Origin: Epiperipatus broadwayi
Lineage: Eukaryota > Onychophora > Udeonychophora > Euonychophora > Peripatidae
NCBI GenBank assembly: GCA_028023455.1
Contig: JAQFVV010000002.1
Location: forward strand, 32,869,725 to 32,933,724
Reading direction: 5' to 3'
Length of the DNA: 64,000 nt
Part shown: one piece after another, positions 35,390 through 45,554 of the stretch
Position numbering within the stretch: position 1 is the stretch's first letter
Layout of the letters: each line of letters opens with the position of its first letter
Made by a program: the position numbers and the translations under genes
Notes under the pieces: generated by a model
The model's database searches: none
The model's input: only the letters and a program-made list of their open reading frames with translations
What the model was told of the DNA's origin: nothing

Positions 35390-35535
35390 TATTATCAATA
35401 TGTATGTGGGCATGTGTATCAGTAGTATGAGATAGCGTGGATAGTTGAAGATTGCTTGAAAGTCTGAGTTCAAATTCCCTATATTTACAATTAAGTTCCA
35501 GGTATAAGAATGCCAGTATTTCAAATCTTACATAT
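35390..35535 (+). mobile_element. family A element, pol III-like segment only
   Basis: CATGTGTATCAGTAGTATGA, GATAGCGTGGATAGTTGAAG, GAAAGTCTGAGTTCAAATTCC (B-box-like) and AATTAAGTTCCAGGTATAAG match 40.41-40.53 kb. The hammerhead half of the unit is absent, so this copy is truncated. Confidence 0.65.
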
Positions 35536-36214
35536 CAAATGTTGGAAAACAAATTCATTCAACAAATTTTCTATAGGAATCTGTGAACCAATCATGGTTT
35601 TTCTAACAACCATATTAATGTTTGATTATCGATCAATTATAAGCCTATTCATATTGATTGTTTTTTAGTTTTGACATATAAAATTTCATATGGTTTCCTA
35701 ATTGTGATTGGATATTATGTCATACTACTGTTAATAATTCTTAATCTGTATATGAATAGATATTATTTTGTTTTAATTGCCTTTATATCCTTGTATTAAT
35801 TTATTCATTTCCTATATAGTTTTAAAATTTATTTACTTAATAATAATAATAAATGGTCTTTTCTAAAAATATTATTGTAAATAAATGAATTATTAAGGTC
35901 ATCCATTATAGGGTATTTGAAAAATGGTGGTCCAGACTACATAAGTGTAAAAAGATTCTATTTGTATTTTAGATTATTAACATTCTCTTTATAAATATCA
36001 TCTTGAAAGTTTTTTGTTTTTAAAATAGTGAAGAAGGTACTTTGAATTTTTAAAGATTAATATATTTATTTGTCTCATAGTGGAATATTTAATTATTCTT
36101 AATAGAGACTAATAATTCTTACTTCAACAACATCATATCATATGAGTATTACATATTGCTGTTTTAGCAATAAACATTTTTATTTCACCATTTCTGTGTC
36201 ACCTATTGTAAACT

Positions 36215-36515
36215 TTAGAAAATAATAGATGCATATGATAGTACTTAGTAAATCCATACCCTGTACCGTCCTATTCAATATCCTCAGACTACTATCAAGT
36301 TCCTGGTTTTAATCACTGAGGAGTTTGGGATCTTGGAACAGTGGACTTGACTTGGAAGGTGTATTAGATCCTAAAAGTTTAAGTGCATTGTTCCACATAC
36401 CAAAGATCTTCACTGATGAAAGCCATAAGCTTGAAACTTGTCTTGGGATATTGAATAGGACAGCACAGAATACAGATTTATTAAGTACTATCATATGACA
36501 TCTATTACTGTGTTT
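36215..36515. repeat. family C palindrome, short
   Basis: The left text GATGCATATGATAGTACTTA, then CCTATTCAATATCC, is mirrored on the right as GATATTGAATAGGAC and TAAGTACTATCATATGACATC. The left ribozyme (minus, about 36290-36325) is decayed; the right one is well kept. Confidence 0.7.
36407..36449 (+). ncRNA. hammerhead ribozyme-like motif, family C
   Basis: CTGATGA is at 36413-36419. Helix II is AAGC/GCTT (36420-36423 with 36429-36432) with a CATAA loop, and GAAA is at 36433-36436. CTTG then stands where other copies have CTAG, and the UH step is TC (36441-36442). Helix I pairs TTGGGA (36443-36448) with TCTTCA (36407-36412), with one mismatch and two GU pairs. The core is intact, but helix III has lost its symmetry. 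Confidence 0.65.
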
Positions 36516-36519
36516 CCTG

Positions 36520-37915
36520 ACAATAGGACCAGGGTAATTTTGCTCTAAAATTTACTATAGGCTTATTTCAGGTGATATTTTATTTTTTCATGTACAAAAA
36601 TCTATATTTATCCAAGTACAAAACATACATTTATTTAAGTATTCTCTTTATAGAAAGCTGTAAGAGCTTTACCCCAGTAGCTCCCCCCCCCCCCACACAC
36701 CGATTCCTTTCTTGTACTAGCAGGAATATCTCTTTTTGCACTCATCTTATCTGGCAATCAGAATATTATTCCTTTTAAATTTACCATTAATACAAGTGTT
36801 AATTGAAGACTTGCCAAGACAACAGATAATGATTACAGTTAAGAAGGGTTTGTCCACACAAAATCAACAACAATAAAAAAAAAGCAAGCACAAAAATTCA
36901 GAAAATGTTTCTGTGTTTGCAAAAACTTTTCTTTAGATGTTAATAATTAAAATTATTTCTGTTATTTATCATCTTTAATGGGAAAAATAAATGTTAAAGA
37001 AATCAAACTAATTTTTCTTTTATCTTGAATATTTAAAAGTTACCCATGATGGAACTCTAAAATGAAACCAATTGGTCTGGGGATAGGAACATTCTGGATA
37101 GAGATTTTAAATATTTTCTCTTACCACCCTTATGAATTAAGAGCTTGTTTGAGCTATTGGTATACTCTCTATATTACATATTTGTAAATACAAACTCGAA
37201 TCTAAAAATATATAAATGAAATTATAAATTGGCAGATATATTGATTTGTGGTAGATAAAATGATAGATGGAAAAATACAAAAGAACCATAATATTTATAC
37301 TACCATTTATTTCAAGCATTAATATCACTAATATTGTTTATACATTCCTGACTTTATAATTCAATATATCCATTGTTTGTTTCAATGGGCTGATGATCTT
37401 AACTAGGGTTTATATTTGGAGTAGGGCTTATATTATAAGCATCCTGAAATATGATAGGGTTTATTTTCTGGTTAGGTCTTATTTTCATGTAGGTACCAAG
37501 GTTTATAACTGGTAGTTCCATTTTAATATATAAAAACAAACAAATAATTGAAATATAATTTCCATAATAAATTCAACACTTCAAACTAGGAATTATATCC
37601 CTGTTTTGTTTTGTTTTTTGCAGTTTTTCAAAAATATAAAATAGGCCAATTTCATTGCTTCAATTAGGAATTTTCTCTCTTCCTCTCTTTTTGCAGTTTT
37701 TCAATAATATAAAATAATCCAATTCCATTATTTCAATTCAAAGGAAATTTTTTTTTTTACTTCAAGAAAAAGAGAACTCTGATTTTTCATTTTTACATCT
37801 TCACTACTAAACTATGTATTTTAGGCAAATTTTATGGCAGGCAGTTTTTCCACAGAAAACATGATTGTAATCATTAAATAATTTTTAAAATATTTATGAT
37901 TATAAATTTATTATT
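36520..37915. other. AT-rich DNA, no gene recognised
   Basis: A C homopolymer of about 12 lies near 36681. Two related segments near 37575-37640 and 37655-37740 (TTTTGCAGTTTTTCAA ... AATATAAAATA ... CAATT) form a rough two-copy tandem repeat. No gene is visible. Confidence 0.4.
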
Positions 37916-37921
37916 TCTGAT

Positions 37922-38320
37922 TAGAAATTAAACAGAGACTGCAAACCTCTCGCGCTTATTAGCCAATCAGGTGTTATTAATAGCGATCAAATCGTAAATA
38001 CAAGACAGAGAATTTAACAAGAAGAGGGCATCCACCCTCCTCTTTACTTGTCTTTCTATATATCTAAGCCAGTCTGAAGAATTTAGATTTGAAAGCGTGA
38101 ATCTTCAAACTATTCACATTTAACTCACTGAGTTTAAATTACAAACATACAGTGAGAAATCCTACGATTTACTACGCAGTAGTTTTTAGATGTTATAACT
38201 TGCAGTAATGTATGTAAATAATATTTAATTTATAAAGTACAAACAGTATTTGAAATTAAACAGAGAGACTGCAAACCTCTCGCGCTTATTAGCCAATCAG
38301 GTGTTATTAATAGCGATTTC
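37922..38320 (+). mobile_element. family H repeat, one unit plus a partial repeat of its start
   Basis: A 64-bp block (GAAATTAAACAGAGA, GACTGCAAACCTCTCGCGC, TTATTAGCCAATCAGGTG, TTATTAATAGCGAT) occurs at 37924 and again at 38252, 328 bp apart. The sequence between is related to the 320-bp units at 42.5-43.4 kb, sharing TTTACTTGTCTTTCTATATA, TGAGTTTAAATTA, CGATTTACTACGCAGTAG and ATGTAAATAATAT. This is what 1.2 head-to-tail copies of a unit would leave, as for retrozymes or other circular intermediates, or a very small LTR-like element. I could not identify a ribozyme in it. Confidence 0.6.
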
Positions 38321-38624
38321 TTTTTCATGGTCTTTTTTCTAATTATTCATAACAATTTTTTAATGTGAGACTGAATGTTTATTAAAAATGGTTTATGAAG
38401 TCATATTTAATTATTATGATTTTCAACACAGTTCTTAAATTGTCAATAATTAATTTATAGATTTATCACCAGTTAGTTTGTTGTTGTAGAACTTAAATAA
38501 CTGTTATTATTTGATGAATATCTATTTGCAACCATCTCAAAACCAATAACCAAATGTTGGTTGTTGCTTTCCACTTTATTATAGAATATCTTTATCTCAT
38601 GTTTTAGCATTTTAATGAATACTT

Positions 38625-38760
38625 ACATGGTTTGGTGCAATTAGTAGAGTGTCTAACTTGTGATCAGGGGGTCCCAGGATCGATTCTGGCACCCAAGTTC
38701 TAGCACTTGAACTTCTTATTAACCCCCAGCAATAAACCCATTAGCATTTTTTTTTAATCT
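38625..38760 (+). mobile_element. tRNA-derived SINE
   Basis: The A-box-like TGGTGCAATTAGTAGAGTG, an anticodon loop CTTGTGA and the B-box-like AGGATCGATTC lie in tRNA spacing, and the outer stem (TTGGTGC/GCACCCAA) can partly pair. The body GCACTTGAACTTCTTATTAA resembles the one at 3.1 kb. A T-rich stretch follows. The B box is altered from GGTTCGA, so it is more likely a SINE than a tRNA gene. Confidence 0.6.
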
Positions 38761-39084
38761 TGATGAATGAGATTTTTAACCAATCACAGTTCTTAAAAAC
38801 ATTTTATTCATTATAACATCGACTTAATGATTTTCTAGTTATAATTTGCATTCAGTTGTTTGTTTTTTCTTTATTCCTTGAAAGTAGTACAGATTTGTTT
38901 TTGTGTTTTTGTTTTTAATTTAAGTTAGATAATTGAGCATTATATATTCTTGTTTTTGTTTTGTTTTTTATAATATATAGATAAATTAAGATTAGCACAA
39001 ACATATTTTTTTTCTTCGAATTAAAACTATTACTTTCATAAGTAATTTGTAAATAATACAAAAAAACTCTGTCAGATAATGAAA

Positions 39085-39248
39085 ATTATTCTTCACATAT
39101 AAATCGTGATAAACAAAGCAGCCAAAATTCAAAAAAATATCAATCACCAGCGAACCAATTTGCCAAGCAGTTTTGGTACAGTATGCCAAAATCACGGAGA
39201 TATATTGGAACTGAACGGTTTGTCACGATTTATACGTGAAGAATAATA
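39085..39248. mobile_element. small inverted-repeat element (MITE-like)
   Basis: The left end ATTATTCTTCACATATAAA (39085-39103), continuing into TCGTGA, is repeated inverted on the right as TCACGATTTATACGTGAAG and AATAAT. The inner text of about 110 bp is not palindromic. The terminal repeats of about 25 bp suit a non-autonomous DNA transposon. No target duplication was resolved. Confidence 0.6.
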
Positions 39249-39619
39249 AGTAATTTTTCTATAAATCCTAACTAGATCACAACATGTTTTCACTAAATTG
39301 TGTTTTTCAGTTCTTATATATGTACGTCCAAAATCAGATAGATGGAATGTATCTGTTTTCATGGATGAATAAAAGCAATCACATAATAAAGTGTAAAATA
39401 CATTTTTTAATGTTTATCTGCTTTTAAAATTTGTAAATATAGAATCTTATATTTTACAAAGTTTCTTTATTAGTCTCAAATTCTAGACATATTTTCTGAA
39501 GTAGGCCAGCAGTCTGAAATAAATATGAATTGTTTAAAAGCAAACAAATTCAAGAAGTAGCCCACTTTGACTTTTATGAGTTGGTTCAGTTGCCTAATTT
39601 GCAAGATATAGAAGTGTAT

Positions 39620-39960
39620 TGTGCAAAATATAGACCAAGAAGAAAAAGATTATATGGTTGTGAAATGTGGACCCTGAGTAATAAAATTAGAAACAGATCA
39701 GAACTCTAAAATAGAAGGCGAAACTAGATTGGGCAAGTATTAAGAAGTATTCTTTAATAAAAGATGTTTTGGAGGGAATGGTGAATGGAAACAAGAAAAA
39801 ACAAAAGATTGATATTGCTGGATGATGTAAGAGATGGGAAGTGATACATGGTATTGAAGAACTGGGCAATGAAAAGAGCAGAGTGTAGAAATAGATTTGA
39901 GATGTGTCTGTTCTCTGGACCTGTCCCTAGGGCAGAATATTATTGATTGATTGATTGTAT
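39620..39960 (+). pseudogene. LINE reverse transcriptase 3' fragment
   Basis: Broken frames read GCEMWTLSNKIRN, then RRRN-IGQVLRSIL and LLDDVRDGK-YMVLKNWA. These follow the order GCExWTL ... GHxLR ... WLDDIKxW ... LxxxAxDR seen in the tails of many endonuclease-RT LINEs. Several stops interrupt it. It ends in TTGATTGATTGATTG, a short tandem tail of the kind such elements use. It is distinct from the 29.1-kb RTE copy. Confidence 0.6.
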
Positions 39961-40179
39961 CACATGTTAATTGAAAACATTATGTAATTAATATAAAAAA
40001 AAAAAACTGGTCTACAAATAGCTAACATGCTAATGTTATTTATCTACTATAGATAGCGAGTGAGTACGCAATTCAAGAAAATACTTTTTTAAAAAAAGAA
40101 ATATATCTATTTGTATACTTACAGTAATTAAAATTACTGCACAGGGGCTCCTAGAGAATAAAAATACTGGGGGAGGGGG

Positions 40180-40650
40180 ATTGGTGACAAAACATCTTAA
40201 ACTGGTTTTCCCTCACTTTAAATAGAATGGCTCAAGAGTTCAAGGTTGGAGTAGAGTAGATTGAAGCCTGTCCATTAAAGTATAAAGATTTGCTATCTTA
40301 ATATAACTGAGCACTGATTATATATGTGTGTGAAAGATGACAATCTGGACCAACTGATGAGTACTGGTTTAGCACGAAATGCGTATATTGACGATTATTT
40401 ATTTATTCTACATGTGTGTGATCATGTGTATCAGTAGTATGAAATAGTGTGGATAGTTGAAGGTTGCTTGAAAGTCTGAGTTCAAATTGCTTGTATTTAC
40501 AATTAAGTTCCAGGTATAAGAATGTCTGTATTTCAAATCTTATAATTACATGTTGTAAATTAAAGCTGAATGAAGAAACTTGGGTATTTGGAAGTCTACA
40601 ACCATTAAAAATACTGCACGGGAACACTGCACGGGAATCCCTAGTATTCT
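40180..40650 (+). mobile_element. family A retrozyme/SINE-like unit
   Basis: Unit order: TTGAAGCCTGTCCATTAAAG, GCTATCTTAATATAACTGAG, hammerhead (40350-40391), GTGTGATCATGTGTATCAG, GAAAGTCTGAGTTCAAATTG (B-box-like near 40478-40488), AATTAAGTTCCAGGTATAAG. This is the cleanest single unit of the family. A short duplication at the right edge (CTGCACGGGAA twice, near 40613 and 40627) follows. Confidence 0.7.
40345..40392 (+). ncRNA. hammerhead ribozyme-like motif, family A
   Basis: CCAA (40350-40353), CTGATGA (40354-40360), helix II GTACT/AGCAC around GGTTT with one A-C mismatch (40361-40375), GAAA (40376-40379), TGCGTA (40380-40385) as a very short helix III, UH step TA (40386-40387), then TTG (40388-40390) pairing with CAA for helix I. 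The helix III partner has one change from the self-complementary TACGTA of other copies. All core residues are kept. Such a short helix III would need a dimer to be active. Confidence 0.7.
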
Positions 40651-41261
40651 AATTTATTTTAGTTAATTATTAATAATAGTTGTAAAAAAAATTATGCACT
40701 TATATTTAATCATTATTGTATGTGTGTATGCATATAAAAATAATTAATTTTAATCTTCTAATAAAATATCAGTTTAAAATATATTGTTTTTTAAGTTGAT
40801 TTTATTTATAGCATCGCAATTTTATTTGTAAATTTTATTGAATGCGTTTTATTTTTAGAAAATATAAACATTTTTTTTTTTTAATTTACAAACTATTAAT
40901 GCATTAAATTTTATAGTTTTTTGTTTTCTTATTAGAAAAAATTAAATTGCCTTCATTTCTTTTTTTATTTACAAAGATATAAAAAAAAACATTTGAAAAT
41001 TAATCTCACTATGATGTCAACGGCTCATTAAATGTTATCTCCAAAATTTAGATCCTAGAGTAAATTTTATTGGGTGCAGACAGTTACTTCTGATGATAAT
41101 TAAGTATTATGATTTGGGCATAATACCCTGTGACTTAGTTATTTTGCATCTTTTTGGACAGAAAATATATGCACATTAATTGAGGATTTGAATTATTAAT
41201 TTCGATGCAGGTCTTTTGTTGCTGTTGTTGAAAATAGTTCGCATTCCAGTGTTAATAATTT

Positions 41262-41450
41262 TTTAGAGGGGATTTGAACACAGACTTTCAAAATACCTCA
41301 ACTATACATCCATCTTATGTAACCGATACCCATGACCACATACATGTGAAAAATATGTGATCTCCAATATCCGTATTTCATTCTGAACCAGCATTCCATC
41401 AGTTGGTTCAGTTCATCATCTCCCACACATATATAATCATTTATATTGGT
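41262..41450 (-). mobile_element. family A element, minus orientation
   Basis: On the minus strand: ATATATGTGTGGGAGATGAT, hammerhead, CACATGTATGTGGTCATGGG, TATCGGTTACATAAGATGG, and GAAAGTCTGTGTTCAAATCC at the B-box position. At about 41450 it abuts a plus-strand copy head to head. Confidence 0.65.
41360..41412 (-). ncRNA. hammerhead motif, family A, with core insertion
   Basis: On the minus strand: CCAA, then CTGATGGA in place of CTGATGA (complement of 41395-41402), helix II ATGCT/AGAAT around GGTTC, GAAA (complement of 41376-41379), TACGGA, TA and TTGG pairing with CCAA. The extra base in the core probably abolishes cleavage. Confidence 0.55.
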
Positions 41451-41990
41451 TATATAAAGTGGAGTGGATAGCTGAAGGAACTTGAAAGTCTGTGTTCAGA
41501 TTTCCTCTAATTACACTGCATTCGGTATATACATTATACTTGTATTCAAATATTACAAATTCAACCTGAATTCTGCCCATCCCGCATTTGTAGATTTAAA
41601 TGGACATATTAAGGTTCTATAATGAGGAGTCAGAGTAACTTAAAGCCAATTTGGGTATGAAAACAATATTGGCATCAACAGAGGCTTTGAGCATTTCATT
41701 ATCAGATTTTTAATAATATGGATAGCTGAAGAGTTGGAGAGTGGAGATGATTGAAGCCTGTCCATTAAGGTTTGAAGATTTGCTATTTTAATATAAACCG
41801 AGCATTGATTATATATGTGTTGAAGATGATGATCTGGACCAACTGATGTATGTGATCATGTGTATTGATTGTATGAGATAGAATCAATAACTGAAGGGGT
41901 GATTGAAAGTCTGTTCAAATTCTTTACAATTATATCTAATTTCCAAATATATTGAATTATACTTGTATTCTAACATCATTATTATTATTA
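41447..41990 (+). mobile_element. family A head-to-tail dimer remnant
   Basis: The order is the post-hammerhead half (GGATAGCTGAAGG, GAAAGTCTGTGTTCAGAT), the pre-hammerhead half (TTGAAGCCTGTCCATTAAGG, GCTATTTTAATATAAACCG), a hammerhead site at 41837-41850, then the post-hammerhead half again (ATGTGTATTGATTGTATGAG, TTGAAAGTCTGTTCAAATTC). The repeated GAAAGTCTG blocks at 41484 and 41905 give a period near 420 bp. Head-to-tail monomers bounded at the ribozyme are what retrozymes form. In this copy the ribozyme has lost helix II and GAAA: CTGATG runs straight into TATGTGATCATG. Confidence 0.65.
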
Positions 41991-42039
41991 TATAAAAAAC
42001 AATAACAATTTTTTTGATGAGAAGGGTATGTATATTTTT

Positions 42040-42095
42040 ATAGATCCTTGAGAATGACTGCAGAAAATAGCAGTCGAAATATTGGAAAAATGATA
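42040..42095 (+). ncRNA. decayed hammerhead-like motif, family B
   Basis: A perfect six-pair helix, GACTGC/GCAGTC (42056-42061 with 42070-42075), is followed by GAAA (42076-42079) and TATTGG. The upstream core reads TTGAGAA (42048-42054) instead of CTGANGA, so two core bases are lost. It is probably an old relative of family B. Confidence 0.4.
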
Positions 42096-42346
42096 GTGTA
42101 TTAAAGATGTATATATATATGGTTTAATGAGAAACAAAGTTTTTTTTAAAAAAAAAAAGAATATTGGATTTATATAAAAAGAATATATTTCAAGTAAGAT
42201 AAATGAATACTACTATATAATAAAGTGTAGTGTGAGGAACAAAAAGAATGGATATACTCCAAGATGAAATTAATAATATCATTATAAGATACAACATGAA
42301 AAATAGTAACAAATCACTAAACTATCAGCTTAAAACATAATAATTG

Positions 42347-42445
42347 TCAAGCATTGGTGGCCTTGTGGTTAGCATAGCTGCCTTCCAAGCAGCTGGTCCA
42401 GGTTTGCTTCCCAGTCAACGCTTTGACATCTGAAAAAAAAAAAAA
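42347..42445 (+). mobile_element. tRNA-derived SINE with poly(A) tail
   Basis: GGCCTTGTGGTTAGCATAGC gives an A box, GCTGC/GCAGC encloses loop CTTCCAA (anticodon TCC, as tRNA-Gly), and GGTTTGCTTCC is a weak B box. The ends TGTCAAGC and GCTTTGACA are inverted copies of each other. An A-run starts at 42433. Near-identical design to 3.27 kb shows a family. Confidence 0.7.
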
Positions 42446-42526
42446 CTAATTCAAGAGTAGTTCTCCACTCTAATGCTATCTAGTGACAGCTTGAGTAATC
42501 ACTAATTATCATATGATTCGCAGATA

Positions 42527-43382
42527 AAATAGAAAATTAAATTGAGATAGTGCAAATTTCTCAAGCGCTTGTGACTATTGGTAACCAATCAGATCTTAAG
42601 CACTGGGACAGGGAATTTAATAAGAAAAGAGTGGATTCCACTCTCTTTTTTACTTGTCTTTCTATATATCCAAACCAGTCTAAAGTAATTATATCTGAGA
42701 GCTTGAATCTTAAATATCATCACACTTAATTGACTGAGTTCAAATTATAAACACACAGCGTGAAATCTTTCGATTTACTATGCAGTAGTTTTTCGATGTT
42801 ATAACTTTGCAGCAATATATGTAAATAATATATATATATTTTTATAAAGCGCAGACGGTATTGAAAATTAAATTGAGAGAGTGCAAAGAAGACAAGTAAA
42901 GAAGAGAGTGGGAACCACTCTTTTCTTGTTAAATTCTCTGTCCCAGTGCTTAAGATCTGATTGGTTACTAATAGTCATAAGCGCTTGAGAAATTTGCACT
43001 CTCTCAATTTAATTTTCAATACCATCTGCGCTTTATAAAATATATATATATTATTTACATATATTGCTACAAAAACATCGAAAAACTACTGCGTAGTAAA
43101 TCGAAAGATTTCACCTGTATGTTTATAATTTGAACTCAGTCAATTAAGTGTGATGATATTTAAGATTCACGCTCTCAGATATAAGTACTTTGGACTGGCT
43201 TGGATATATAGAAAGACAAGTAAAGAAGAGAGTGGAATCCACTCTTTTTTTATTAAATTCCCTGTCCCAGTGCTTAAGATCTGATTGGTTACTAATAGTC
43301 ACAAGCGCTTGAGAAATTTGCACTCTCTCAATTTAATTTTCAATACCGTCTGCGCTTTATAAAAATATATATATATTATTTA
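42527..43382. mobile_element. family H repeats: one plus copy facing two tandem minus copies
   Basis: The plus copy (42527-42885) starts at AAATTAAATTGAGATAGTGC and ends in AAAGCGCAGACGGTATTG. From about 42886 to 43382 the same unit runs on the minus strand, about one and a half times with a period near 322 bp (AAGACAAGTAAAGAAGAG recurs near 42887 and 43213). A B-box-like GAGTTCAAATT lies within each unit. The plus copy is followed by the start of a second unit before the turn-around, so head-to-tail tandems existed before the inversion. No coding capacity or terminal ribozyme was recognised. Confidence 0.7.
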
Positions 43383-43599
43383 GATAAAATAGAATTAAAA
43401 TATATGCTGATTGCATTCCTTCCAATTTTGAAATCCAGGCCTCATTGATAAAGTTCAAAAAGAGAACCCAGTTTGAGATAGAGATTCAAATACTAATAAG
43501 TTATTCTATATGCTTTTAGTAATCATTGACTATTTAATATTAGAATTTACACTGCTGTTCTGTGGAAAAATATTTAAAGGCTTTTATTTTATTGGAGTT

Positions 43600-43830
43600 T
43601 TCATAACTAATAATGATGAAAACATATCTAATTACAAAATTAGTACATGATTTTTTTTCTGAAAGATATTTTCTATTATCAAATCTTGATTCAGATTCTA
43701 AAATCATTTTTACAATCTTTTCTAAATTCTTATTCAATCTCTTCAAGATACTTTTTCTACAAAACATTGTTATATTTAGATTTAAGTTTATCTTCGATCA
43801 CACATTCTCCTCACTAAAAGTAAACAATTC
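43600..43830. other. AT-rich DNA with an uninterpreted open frame
   Basis: An open frame crosses this stretch on the plus strand and runs into the family C repeat at 43835. Its phenylalanine/leucine-rich content follows base composition and no domain is recognised. I do not call it a gene. Confidence 0.3.
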
Positions 43831-43834
43831 AAAA

Positions 43835-44078
43835 CAAAGCAAAACTCTCCATATAGTAGTGCCATCTTGTGCTAACAAGAGCAATCAATGGATGCCAGAA
43901 GGCTTGTGCATAAAATCCCTATCTAGTGCCTATTCATCCAATATCCACAGACTAGTTTCTGGCTTGTGGCCTTCATCAGTGAGGAGATAGGGATTTTATG
44001 CACAAGCCTTCTGGTATCCATTGATTGCTCTTGTTAGCACAAGATGGCACTATTATATGGAGAGGTTTTTTTTGTTTT
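43835..44078. repeat. family C palindrome with a single hammerhead near its centre
   Basis: The left arm (CAAAACTCTCCATATAGTAG, CAATGGATGCCAGAAGGC, TGTGCATAAAATCCC) is mirrored on the right (GGGATTTTATGCACAAGCC, CTTCTGGTATCCATTGATTG, ACTATTATATGGAGAGGTT). The turn-around lies directly beside the ribozyme (AGTGAGGAGATAGGG), so the right arm has lost its own ribozyme. Confidence 0.8.
43943..43986 (-). ncRNA. hammerhead ribozyme-like motif, family C
   Basis: On the minus strand: TCCTCA (complement of 43980-43985), CTGATGA (43973-43979), helix II GGC/GCC plus an A-A mismatch around CACAA, GAAA (43956-43959), CTAG (43952-43955), UH step TC, then TGTGGA, which pairs with TCCTCA at five of six positions. 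The predicted cut lies between 43950 and 43949. The core is intact. Confidence 0.75.
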
Positions 44079-44494
44079 GAATTGTTTAATAACAAATATG
44101 TGCTAGTATGAGATAGTGATCATGTGATGTTTAGTGGTTTCTCACTGAAAGTACCTAGAAATGTTCCACTTATTCCTATATATATATACCTAGCCCATTC
44201 TATGACAGTAATTACTGTGGGTAGTATGTTTCGCCTTTTGGTTAAAAATAAATTATGCTTAAAAAATTCAACTCAAAACTTAAATTTTTATCCAGAAAAG
44301 TAAATGAATATGATCTTCCATATCTTTTTTGTGTGAGTTTTTTTAAAATTGGTTTTATTTTAATTTCTATTCCTTTTTTTTCTTCTAATTTATATTTTGA
44401 TGGTGCTTAATTGTGCACATGTATTTATCTAGCTTGCAGTTCTTTGATTGAGTTGTAGCTAACTATCTGTAAATAATTTTTGTAGATATTTATA

Positions 44495-44785
44495 GTGTGC
44501 GTTAATATTTTGTAGTGTAATTTTCACAACATCACCTCATGCAAGGTAGGGGCTAGTTTCTATCCACTTTTAACACCTTGTGGAGGGGTGTAATCATAAA
44601 CGTATGACAAATGATATGAAAAATATGTCTTTGGTCATATATTTATGTATTACACCCCTATACACGGTGTTAAAAGTGTATAGAAACCAGTCCCTACCTT
44701 GCATGAAAGTGCTGTAATGAAAATTTCACTACACAAATATTATTCCTTGTTGGATAATTTCTAGTCTAAGGAATGACTAATAAAA
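44495..44785. repeat. palindromic repeat, no ribozyme
   Basis: Left arm: GTAGTGTAATTTTCAC, CATGCAAGGTAGGGGCTAG, TTTCTATCCACTTTTAACAC. Right arm: GTGTTAAAAGTGTATAGAAA, CCAGTCCCTACCTTGCATG, GAAAATTTCACTAC. The same arms occur at 49.57-50.1 kb, where they enclose two family A hammerheads, so this is a ribozyme-less relative. Confidence 0.75.
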
Positions 44786-45235
44786 AATGTTGATATATTT
44801 TCATAGTAGTGTATGTGTTTGTTTTAAATAAAAGAAGAAAAACGATCATTTCATAAATGAATCTAAGTTCTGATTAATGAATTAAAGAACAGAATAAATT
44901 ATATTTATTTCAAATGCTGTTAAAAAGAAAAAATCTAATTATTTTAAAACTATTGTATGGAACACTTTTAATATTTTTGTAATTATAAGTTATTTTATTC
45001 TAATGTAAGAAAAACAATTAACTGATAAAAACTTAGATTTCCAACTTGCTTGTTTATCTTCAGTCTAGTTTAAAATATCTAATTTATTTTTAGTCATCAA
45101 ATCTGCTAATTATCACTAATTTTTAATTATGATAATTAAGTAAATTCGTTTGGTTCATCATTTTTGATAATTACAATTACTAATATATATATATGGGTGT
45201 GTGTGTGAATAGTATATAATATTCCAAGTCCCATA

Positions 45236-45354
45236 TTTTTTTTTTTTCATATGTCATAGCATCGGCCGGGACGCGAACCCACACCCGTCTGCAACCAACT
45301 ACTTGCTTGCAAGGCGGGTGCGATGACCTCTCGGCTAACAACGCTTGACATAAG
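45236..45354 (-). mobile_element. tRNA-derived SINE, minus strand, with poly(A) tail
   Basis: Minus strand: an AGCGTTGTTAGCCGAGAGG start (A box), GGTTCGCGTCCCGGCCG (B box), and between them a long region that can hold an anticodon arm and an extra arm, as in type II tRNAs. TGTCAAGCG at one end and a TATGACAT stretch at the other resemble the ends of the 42.35-kb SINE. A minus-strand A-run (T-run at 45238-45248) follows the 3' end. Confidence 0.65.
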
Positions 45355-45554
45355 TCCCATTTTTGGCAACAGAATACTGTGACCGAATCGGTAATTGTTT
45401 TTATAATTTAAGCATAAAAACGTAAAACAATATTACATGCTTTTACAATCTGCATTGTGTAACAGCTATATTTTTAAAGGTAATGAATTTATATCACAAG
45501 TATGCTTAATATATGATACAACTAGGTAAGTAGATAATTAATCTTTTTTAAAAA

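Noticed and set aside
37385-37415. GGGCTGATGATCTTAACTAG, tested as a hammerhead
   Set aside because: A CTGATGA is present but no helix II and no GAAA follow within a sensible distance.
41085-41115. CTTCTGATGATAATTAAGTATTATG, tested as a hammerhead
   Set aside because: The core heptamer occurs without GAAA or helix I partners; it is a chance match in AT-rich DNA.
43613-43990. A 125-codon plus-strand open frame
   Set aside because: It crosses from unique AT-rich sequence into the family C palindrome and its second half is the translated repeat; no domain is visible.
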